From the NCBI GenBank assembly GCA_963995525.1, contig OZ023206.1, positions 67,293,823 through 67,357,822 on the forward strand: a stretch of DNA of 64,000 nucleotides, read 5' to 3'. This document shows, piece after piece, positions 10,641-22,600 of this stretch. The notes under the pieces are model-generated. The model was not told the origin of the DNA and searched no databases. It was given only the letters and a program-made list of their open reading frames with translations. Origin of the DNA: Escarpia spicata (lineage: Eukaryota > Annelida > Polychaeta > Sabellida > Siboglinidae). Position 1 is the stretch's first letter, and every line of letters begins with the position of its first letter. The translations under genes and the position numbers were made by a program.

Positions 10641-13600
10641 CTGAAAAACAAACAAACTCCTTACAGCACTTCAACATGTCAATAATAAGGACACCAGCAT
10701 TATTACCTTCAAATATGTATCACTCGTGGTCAATCGTGTGCCATGCTTTGTGCTGCCAACCGCTGATCATTTGTCAGTATTGTTACTTTATAGTGACACT
10801 GAGATATAATGACATTGGGCACAATTACTGCTGCTTTTTGCAAGATTAAATATACAACTTACACCGAACATACACCAACAGATTCAACACTGTATTGTTT
10901 TTGATCAAATGCTGCCTAATCGCAGTTTGCAATAATAAACATTATATGTGCTGTCTGCCACAATTGATTCTCCCCTTTCCAAATCGAACAAATATCGTGA
11001 GATATAATTAACTGCGCTATCATGACATATTCGATGGGTAAAGGTCAGTTCTGATACAGCGAAATATCCAGTCCTTGGCAAACCTGCTCATTTGAACATC
11101 ATCTGGATTTAGATGGGAGCCATTCAGCCATGTAGAAATTACAAATAGTTCACAAACATCCCTCTCTGTCTACGGCCAGGTATCGTTTATATAACCATGT
11201 AAACCACAGCAACGTGGAGTAAACAAAGTCCTTGAACAAGTTTCAAAATGACATCAAAAGGATTCAACAACTGATTCTCTCGGTTGAGAATGCGTTGTGT
11301 CTCCCCACCATGCTACCAACCTCACTTCTTTTCTTTTGAGTGAAATTATAATTACCGATCGATTTCATTTGAAGATAAAAACCTTAGTATACTGGTTGGG
11401 GCACTAACACTGCATCCTATTGTTTTGGTAATTTTAACAAAAACCTGATCAAACTGTTTCGTAATATACCTATATGCTAAATCTCTGACACACATTCCAT
11501 AAAATTTCTGCCAACAAACTGTTTGAAAAGTTGCTTTGAGTGAACTAATGAAAATAGACTGAGTGAAATCCATATCTTGTATAAGATGCCTGCGTAAAAA
11601 ATCGTGCATACGTAATCTGTACTGTAGAAATCGCTCTAAGGCCAGAACGTGCAAGGTCAGGCAGGGTATTAAAATATCAATATGTTTTCAGTGACTCTAT
11701 TTTTGACCTGGCATGAACTTTCCAGTCGCGAGTATGCTGTTTGCCAAACGTGAAGTCGACTCTAGCTAGTACCCTATCGTAAGGCAGTCTGTACTCATAC
11801 AGCAGTATGTAACAACTACTTTTTTAGAAATTCTAAAGTTTATAGCAGCAATTTAATATCTCTATAAATGCTGAAAGTGTCAAAATGTTGATAAAATAAG
11901 CACTGAGTTGTGACTGACGTGGCTTGATGACAATGGCGTTGAAGAGGCCCATGCCACGGACCAGTGTCACGAGATCCTTCGAGATCTTGTTGAGTTCCTC
12001 TCGCAGGATCACGCCCAGACGCTCCGAGTTCTCTGCCAGACGCTCCTCCTCACACACCTACAGACCACACAGATCACACACCTGCAGATCACACAGATCA
12101 CACACCTGCAGATCACACAGATCACACACCTATAGATCAAACAGATCACACACCTGCAGATCACACACAGCTATAGATCACACATATCACATACCTACAG
12201 ATCACAAAGACCAAACACCTACAGATCACACACCTGCAGACAACACACCTATAGATTATTACTATAGGTGTGTTGCTAGCATTTCCATAGCGCCTTTCCG
12301 CGTACACACATTATAAATCGTACATGGAAAATATAAAAATATATATGTCCCTCAGTCGAAGTACGCCTGCTTAAATAGATACGATTTACGGCAAGTTTTG
12401 AATTTATTCAAAGCCTCTATTTGACGAACGTTTATTGGCAGAGCGTTCCAGAGCGTAGGTCCAGACACGGAGAAAGCTTGTCTGCCGTAGCCCTCTAAGT
12501 TGTAGCGCGGGACTACAAGCAGATCGGAGGTTGCGGGTGGGCGTATACGGTATTATGAGATCTTGGATATACGCTGGAGCAAGACCATGTAAAGCCGTGG
12601 AAACAAGGACCAGCAGTTTGTACTGGATACGCCAGCGATCTGGAAGCCAATGCAGTTCGACCAGCACAGGTGTTATGTGCTGGTGCTTTCGGTGTCTTGA
12701 AATAAGTCTTGCTGCCGAGTTATGTACCATCTGCAATTTGTTCATAAGTGTCTCGGTGATGCCGTACTCATATCGAGCAGCACTGCCAGCACACCGTTCC
12801 TTTTGTCAAGGGAATGGAGATGGTCATTCTGAATGCGCACCAGTGCTGTCTCAGTGCTGTGATGTTGTCTGTACGCACTTTGGAAAATGTCCATCAAATT
12901 GTTGTCGTCTAGATGCTGGCGAAGTTGGACTGCTACGTGACGCTCCAGTAACTTTGAAACAAATGACAAGTTCGATATAGGCCGGTAGTTGTTCATCGAG
13001 TCTGAATCAAGGTTTGGTTTCTTTAATAGAGGTGTGATCACAGCATGTTTGAAGTTGGCCGGCACGGACCCCGACTCGAGCAACATGTTGATGATTGTAG
13101 CTAATGTCGGCGCAAGAATGTCAATGTTGGTTTTCACGAGTGAGGTAGGAAGTGGATCGAGCGTGCTTGATTTTGTTGGACACTGCCTCACCAAAGAGAG
13201 AACACCGTCTGTGGTGATGCCATAAAACGCATTGACTGTGCAAGACTGTTCACAATGCACGTACTCAGCGTTGACAGTTTGCAGGCGTCTACTCGCTAAC
13301 TGGCTGGGAATGTTTAACACGGCGTGTGAAGTCATCTGCCAGTTGTGCTATACCAGACACAGGACTGGGCAGTTTTGGAGTAGTTTTTCTCTTCATCAAG
13401 TCATCCATGATCCTGAACAGTGCTTTGTTGTTACGTGCACATTCATCAATTTTCGTTGTGTAGAATTTGGCTTTCACAGACTGTATTTGCTATTTGTAAG
13501 TTTCACACTGTGCAGTGTAGATGTCTCTGTGAATCTGCAGCTTTGTCAGTCTCCATTTCCGCTCTGCTTGTCGGAGCTTTCGCTTAGCAAGTGATAATTC

Positions 13601-16600
13601 CATTGTGTGCCATGGTGTGTTGGGGCACACAGTAATTGACCGTGTGATCAACGGAGCGTGGCTGTCTAACAGTTCTTGCAAGGAAGTGTCATACTGTTGT
13701 GACAGGTCTGCAATGTTGTTACACGGGCTTGTTGCCAGGTGTGAAAGTTCGAAATCTGATCTGAAATTTGTGGGATTAATTGCAGCATATTTTCGATAAG
13801 AAACCTGCTACTTTGTTCGGTTCGGCTTTGGTGCTTGGAGCAGCCAGTATACAGCGTGGTGATCGGTGAGCAGGGATCCCACCGTCACTGATGTCAGAAC
13901 GCTTCCTGACGATGGTGAAATTACGAGGTCCAGAATATTGCCGATGGTGTGTGTCAGATCACGAACATGTTGCTGCAAGTTGGTGACGTGCACGAGATCA
14001 GAGAAATCGTTTGAGTCTTTATTTCCAGCCTTTCCATAGTGAATGTTAAAATCGCCCACAATAATTAGTCCAGTCAACTGTGCTGTGAAAAGTTCCAGGA
14101 GATTGGTGAACTCGGCCATAAACGTTTTGAAAGAAACACCGCCTCAGCCTGTGGATGGAGGTCTGTAAACGAGTAATAACCTGATAACACTTGATGGTGT
14201 AGCAAACACCACCTCGGCCTGTGGATGAAGGTCTGTAAACGAGTAATAACCTGATAACTCTTGATGGTGTAGCAAACACCACCTCGGCCTGTGGATGGAG
14301 GTCTGTAAACGAGTAATAACCTGATAACACTTGATGATGTAACAAACACCACCTCGGCCTGTGGATGGAGGTCTGTAAACAAGTAATAACCTGATAACAC
14401 TTGATGGTGTAGCAAACACCACCTCGGCCTGTGGATGGAGGTCTGTAAACGAGTAATAACCTGATAACTCTTGATGGTGTAGCAAACACCACCTCGGCCT
14501 GTGGACGGAGGTCTGTAAACGAGTAATAACCTGATAACACTTGATGGTGTAGCAAACACCACCTCGGCCTGTGGATGGAGGTCTGTAAACGAGTAATAAC
14601 CTGATAACACTTGATGGTGTAGCAAACACCACCTCGGCCTGTGGATGGAGGTCTGTAAACGAGTAATAACCTGATAACTCTTGATGGTGTAGCAAACACC
14701 ACCTCGGCCTGTGGATGGAGGTCTGTAAACGAGTAATAACCTGATAACACTTGATGGTGTAGCAAACACCGCCTCAGCCTGTGGATGAAGGTCTGTAAAC
14801 GAGTAATAACCTGATAACTCTTGATGGTGTAGCAAACACCACCTCGGCCTGTGGATGGAGGTCTGTAAACGAGTAATAACCTGATAACACTTGATGGTGT
14901 AGCAAACACCACCTCGGCCTGTGGATGGAGGTCTGTAAACGAGTAATAACCTGATAACTCTTGATGGTGTAGCAAACACCACCTCGGCCTGTGGATGGAG
15001 GTCTGTAAACGAGTAATAACCTGATAACACTTGATGGTGTAGCAAACACCACCTCGAGGCACTGGAAAGACAATGCTGGCCAGCGTCGCGATAGGATCAT
15101 GTTGATACACGACTTGTATAAAACACCGATTCCCCCATCCCGTCGATCGGACCGAGGTTGGTGGACGATGTTGTATCCATCCGGGATCAACTTGCTGGTG
15201 TTTGGGATGTCCTTGGGGTCACCTGTCAGCCACGTCTCTGTAAGAGTGATGATGTCAAGATCATGTTCGTGGATATAATCGGTAATGAAATCAGTTTTGT
15301 TCCTCGCGGATCTTGCATTGAGCAGAGCAAGGTTTGTGCCGTTGCAAGGATTGTATGGTAATGTCAGAGTAATTAAGTTGTCAAGTCGAGGTACAGGCTT
15401 AATGGGAGTTGTTGGTCGCGCTAACACAAGTACACGTATTGGTCGTTGTTTGCGCGCACCCCCATGACAACCTCGATGGGTGTGGGTGGGCTGATGGAAT
15501 GTCATCCCCGCTTCCCAAGCAGCTCTCCAGGCAGCATTGTTGAGCGGAATGTGACTGTGACCACTGGGCCGTAACTGATACAGACAGTCTTGGGTCATGC
15601 TGGGCCTGTAAACAATGTTCTCTTTGTCAGGGTTACACATGACCAATCACCAGGTTGTCAATGTCACACAGGTGCAATCGCAAATGTAAAATGTAAGTCG
15701 GTTAAAATAGTAAAAAGTCACAAAACACTTGATAAAACCACTTAGTCCAGTGTCCTCTTGGTGTAGTCATAAAATATATACACAAACTTGAGTGCTGTAG
15801 ATTGGCTAGAACTTATAAAATCCTCAATATATCCAGATCAGACATATCACATACCTACAGATCATAAAGACCAAACACCTACAGATCACACCTACAGATC
15901 AAACAGATAACACACCTACAGATCACACACCTGCAGATCTAACATATATATCACACACCTACAAATCACACAGATCACACACCTACAGATCACACACCTG
16001 CAGATCACACATCTATAGATCACACACCTGCACATGACATAGATCTCACACTTGTAGATCAAACAGATCACACACCAACAGATCATACCTGCAGATCACA
16101 CACATCGCACACCTACAGATCACACACTTGCAGATGACAAACATCACACACCTGCAGATCACACAAATTACATATCTGCAGACCACACACCTACATATAA
16201 TTCAGATCACACACCTACAAACAACACACCTATAGATAACACACATATACACAGGTCACTTATAGACGGGGGAACAAACAATGGGATCACACACATACAG
16301 TACATACTGCCAGTAGTAGATCACACACTAGCAGAATAGATCACACACTTATAGACGAGATCACACAAAGTGAATCAAACACAGAGTAGATCACAAACTT
16401 ACCAGGGGACAGTTATACATTTTAATTCACTCATACAGTAAAGTCAGTAATGTATTACCACTAACACAATTAAAGCTTCTACAAACACTCAATGAAGCAT
16501 TAAGAATGTAAACAATGAGTGAGCCTCACCTTGAGGGCTTCAATCGCTACGCGTGAACCCAGCGCATTACCTCCGTAGGTTGAGCCGTGCTCACCGGGCA

Positions 16601-19600
16601 AGATCGTCAACATCACGTCATCATCTGCCAGCACTGCTGACACCTGCCACACCACTCCAGGTGATTACACCACTCCAACACACTGACCCCACTCCAGATG
16701 ATTACACCACTCCAACCACTTCTACATACACCACTCCAACACATTCACACCACTCCAACACTCAAACCACTTCAACACACTCATACCACTTCAACACTCA
16801 CACCACTGCAACACACCCATACCACTCACTCCAACCACTGCAACACACCCATACCACTCACTCCAACCCACTCACACCAACCATTGCAACACACCCATAC
16901 CACTCACTCCAACCCATTCACACCAACCACTGCAACACACCCATACCACTCACTCCAACCCACTCACACCAACCACTGCAACACACCCATACCACTCACT
17001 CCATACCACTCACTCCAACCACTGCAACTCACCCATACCACTCACTCCAACCCACTCACACCAACCACTGCAACACACCCATACCACTGCAACACACCCA
17101 TACCACTCACTCCAACCCACTCACACCAACCACTGCAACACACCCATACCACTCACTCCAACCCACTCACACCAACCACTGCAACACACCCATACCACTC
17201 ACACCAACCACTGCAACACACCCATACCACTCACTCCAACCCACTCACACCAACCACTGCAACACACCCATACCACTCACTCCAACCCACTCACACTAAC
17301 CACTGCAACACACCCATACCACTCACTCCAACCCACTCACACCAACCACTGCAACACACCCATACCACTCACTCCAACCCACTCACACCAACCCACTCAC
17401 ACCAACCACTGCAACACACCCATACCACTCACACCAACCACTGCAACACACCCATACCACTCACTCCAACCCACTCACACCAACCACTGCAACACACCCA
17501 TACCACTCACTCCAACCCACTCACACCAACCACTGCAACACACCCATACCACTCACACCAACCACTGCAACACACCCATACCACTCACACCAACCACTGC
17601 AACACACCCATACTACTCACTCCAACCCACTCACACCAACCACTGCAACACACCATACCACTCACTCCAACCCACTCACACCAACCACTGCAACACACCC
17701 ATACCACTCACTCCAACCCACTGCAACACACCCATACCACTCACTCCAACCCACTCACAACAACCACTGCAACACACCCATACCACTCACTCCAACCCAC
17801 TCACACCAACCACTGCTACACACCCATACCACTCACTCCAAACCACTCACACCAACCACTGCAACACACCCATACCACTCACTCCAACCCACTCACATCA
17901 ACCACTGTAACACACCCATACCACTGCAACACACCCATACCACTCACACCAACCACTGCAACACACCCATACCACTCACTCCAAACCACTCACACCAACC
18001 ACTGCAACACACCCATACCACTCACTCCAACCCACTCACACCAACCACTGCAACACACCCATATCACTCACTCCAACCCACTCACATCAACCACTGCAAC
18101 ACACCATTGCAACACACTCGCACCACTTGAACATACTGACACCATTGCAATATACACACATAACTCACTCCAAACCACTCACCACTGCAACACACCACTG
18201 CAACACACACCACTCCAACACACATCACTCCAACACATACACATCACTCCAACACACCCACACCACTCCAACACACTCACACCACTGCAACACACTCACA
18301 CAACTCCAGCATGCAGCACTAACACACTCACACCACATTATTAATGTATGAAACATTATTCATTATAAAGCAGGAACATAACCTTCGTGTGAACCAACAG
18401 ACACACCAATGTTACACCAACATACCTTTAAATGTGACACCAACATACCCCAAATGTTACGCCACCATTCCAGTTTACGTAAATTCAAAATAAGTGATCA
18501 AATCCAAAATTTCATAAGAAAGTTGTTTATGCCCAAACTGCCTTGATCCTGGTGTTAACGTTGGCTGGACTCACCGGATAAAGTCCACCGGACAGCGCCT
18601 TACCCAGCAACACCATGTCTGGCCTGACTCCCTCATGGTCAACACACAACCGTCTACAACAGACACACCGGTAGTAGCGACATTGACAGAGACACGTTGA
18701 TAGAGACACGTTGATAGACACACATTGACAGAGACACAATGATAGATACACAGTGACAGAGACACACTGACAGGGACACACTGACAGATCCACACTGATA
18801 GAGACACACTGACAGATACACACTGACAGGGACACACTGATAGAGACACACTGATAGAGACACACTGAAATGGACACACTGACAGAGACACACTGACACA
18901 GACACACTGACAGAGACACACTGACACGGACACACTGACAGATACACACTGACAGGGACACACTGATAGAGACACTGATAGAGACACTGACAGAGACACA
19001 CTGACAGAGACACACTGACACAGACACACTGACACAGACACACTGACAGAGACACACTGACAGAGACACATTGATAGAGACACAATGATAGAGACACATT
19101 GATAGAGACACATTTACAGAGACACACTGACAGAGACACACTGACAGAGACACAATGATAGAGACACATTGATAGAGACACACTGACAGAGACACACTGA
19201 TAGTTACACATTGATAGAGACACGTTGATAGAGACACACTAACAGAGACACCTTGATAGAGACACACTGACAGAGACACACTGATAGAGACACATTGATA
19301 GAGACACACTGACAGAGACACATTGATAGAGACACACTGACAGAGACACATTGATAGAGACGTATTGACAGAGACACATTGATAGAGACACACTGACAGA
19401 GACACACTGACAGAGACACACTGTCAGAGACACACTGACAGAGACACATTGATAGAGACACACTGATAGAGACACACTGACAGAGACACATTGATAGAGA
19501 CATATTGACAGAGACACATTGATAGAGACATATTGATGGAGACATACCGATAGAGACACATTGACAGAGCCACATTGATAGACACATTGACAGAGCCACA

Positions 19601-22600
19601 CCGATAGATGTAGACACACTGACAAAGACACACTGATAGAGACACATTGATAGGGACATAATGATAGCTGTAGACACACTGACAAAGACACAATGATAGC
19701 TGTAGACACATTGATTGAGACACATTGACAGAGACACATTGATAGCTGTAGACACACTGACAGAGACACATTGCTAGAGACACACGCATTAACCTATTTG
19801 TGTTGTGTTGCCATAGTAGCAATGACCTACATATGTTGTTACTATGGTAGCAGTGACCTATTCGTGCTATGTTGCCATGGTAACAGTGACCTGCTGGTGT
19901 TGTGTTGCCATGGTAACAGTGACCTATTTGTGATGTATTCCCATGGTAGTAGTGACCTATTTATGTTGTGTTGCCATGGTAGCAGTGACCTACTTTCCCG
20001 TCCTGCCTAGTCCTGTCTGTACTTCATCAGCAATAAAGAGGACGTTGTTCTTAGTGCAGATGTCTCGGACCCCACGCATGTAGCCATTGTCAGGGACAAC
20101 GACCCCCGCCTCACCCTGCACTGGCTCCACCATGAAGGAACAAACAGTCGGGTCCTGAGTCGCTTTCTGTCAATCACAACCACAACATACAACTAGAATC
20201 TATTCAATCACAACATTCATTAACTTACACTATATCTAAATATTTTAGATTTCATATATTTTACACCTAAAACACTCTACATATTCAACCCTGACAGGAC
20301 GTAATAAGTGAAAAAATTTAATTGTGACTAATAGAATTTTGATTAAAAGCATTTTGCATGAAATAAGTCGTTTCGATGCAACAAAACTAAAAATATCTGC
20401 TGTGAGAGACGTAACACAGCATATTGGTAAACAAGTAACCAAGAAGACAGCGTTATGGTCATTGAAAGGTACATTGACTTTCATCACGAGCATCAAGGTC
20501 ATTGAATGGTAAGATGACTTACATCAAGGGTCTAGAGGTTATCGAAGGGTATATGATTACTTACATCAAGGTCATTGGATGGTATGATGATTTACATCAA
20601 GGGTCTACAGGTTATCGAAGGGTATATGATTACTTACATCAAGGGTTTAGAGGTTATCAAAGGGTATATGATTACTTACATCAAGGGCTGACTTACATCA
20701 AGGGTTTAGAGGTTATCAAAGGGTATATGATTACTTACATCAAGAGCATTAAGGTCATTGAATGGTATGACGACTTATATCAAGGGTCTACAGGTTATCG
20801 AAGGGTATATGATTACTTACATCAAGAGTATCAAGGTCATTGGATGGTATGACGACTTACATCAAGGGTCTACAGGTTACCGAAGGGTATATGATTACTT
20901 ACATCAAGAGTATCAAGGTCATTGAATGGCATGATGACTTACATCAAGGGTCTACAGGTTATCGAAGGGTATATGATTACTTACATCAAGAGTATCAAGG
21001 TCATTGAATGGCATGATGACTTACATCAAGGGTCTACAGGTTATCGAAGGGTATATGATTACTTCAGGGATGAGAGTGACATTCAGAGAAAAAACCGGAA
21101 ATTTTGCTGTGGCCCAATTTCAGCCCGAGAGGACTTTCTCATCTAATGGAGGGGAGGGGGGGACTCCTCAGAGATATTTTGTAATTGTAGACGACATATG
21201 GTGTATTTTGAGCAATATTAAATAGAAAATCTCAACATTTCCAATAGCAAAAAAAGCACACGGACTCACGCACACATTGTCATAGTACTAACTCATTTGT
21301 TAATGATATTTTCTGGGCTGAACCCGAGTTGGCTGACGGGCAGCTGTCTCCTTGGCAAGCTTTGTCAAAACAGCCTGTTGATGGGCCATTCTAGCTTTTT
21401 TCGTTGCCAGCTCAACTGCTTCCTTAGCTTTTTACTTGGTGGCTGCCTTCGTCTATGACATGTTCAGCTCAGTTTTCTTCTACTCCTTCATCTTTCCTTC
21501 CTCGGCAAGATGGATGGAGTACATTTTGTATGCACCCCTCGTGTTGTGAACGAGGCGACCAGTTCTGTTTGTGGAAGTCCTGTATAGCTTGCCATGAGTG
21601 AGTACATCACTGCCTGGATAGTGTCGAATGTACTAACATTCTTTCTGGCAGTGGCAGTATTCATGATGCTAGACATGTGACTAAAACACCCTTCCACTTG
21701 AGGACCATGAAAGCAGCTCATCATTGCAGCCACCAGCTCTGACAAGGATGGGAACTTGCCAGTAGAGAATATGGTAGCCCACCACGAGTCCAATCTGGAA
21801 CTTGTGGAAGTGTGTTGTCTACATGAAATCGGCGAACTTCTATGTGATACGTCCTCTGTTCAGGTTCTAATAGAATATTGGTGACCAGTGTGTGTACTTC
21901 AATGCCTTCGGTTCCCCTCTGACTGGAGCTTGTAGGATCCAATCCGCATAGTTGACATCGGCCTCGCACCACAAACAGTATACTGATGAATATATCCAAC
22001 ATAGTGTTTCGTGTACTACTCTACTCGGTACCCCCCCCCCCCCCTATTCCCGGTGTATCCGTGTTATGTTCATGCAGCCCTTTCTCTGTTTGTACTGAAT
22101 TTACGCCAACTATAGGGTAGGTTGGTATTGGGCAATCAAATTTATTAACACAGGGATTGCCACTGTGCACATATAATATATACAATAGTCACATCTTGTG
22201 CACAGCCAGGTACATCGAGATTACAGAGTGATGGACCACACATGTTATGTACGACACATTTTGTACATTTAGAATAATCATACTAGACATTTACCAAAAA
22301 ACCCTTGATTGCTGTTATATTAATTACAGCATACCGACTGTAATATGCTTACAGTATATAGAACACAAGGGAAAAAGATACCTGGTGTGCAGACTGCACA
22401 CCTTTCTATAGTACTAGCCCATTGAATGGTATGATGACTTACATCAAGGGTCTACAGGTTATCGAAGGGTATATGATTATTTACATCAAGGGCATCGAGA
22501 TCATTAAAGGATATGATTTCATTTAAATCATCATATCCTGAAGGGTATGACTTAAGTCAGTCATTGAAGGGTACAATGATTTACATCAAGGGTGTCTAGG

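Noticed and set aside
11352..11654. 100-codon minus-strand frame in OAT intron 7
   Set aside because: No recognisable domain, inside an intron, no repeat-family similarity that I could establish.
14046..15110. A 354-codon frame that looks like a repeat protein
   Set aside because: It is the 70-bp expansion in the LINE endonuclease read through rotating frames, with no independent domain.
16553..18344. A 548-codon Thr/His/Pro-rich frame
   Set aside because: Translation of the OAT intron 5 minisatellite, antisense to OAT.
18527..19822. Cys/Ser/Val-rich frames of up to 290 codons
   Set aside because: Translation of a 13-14-bp array. Only the end at 18653-18575 is coding, and it is OAT exon 5 in its own frame.
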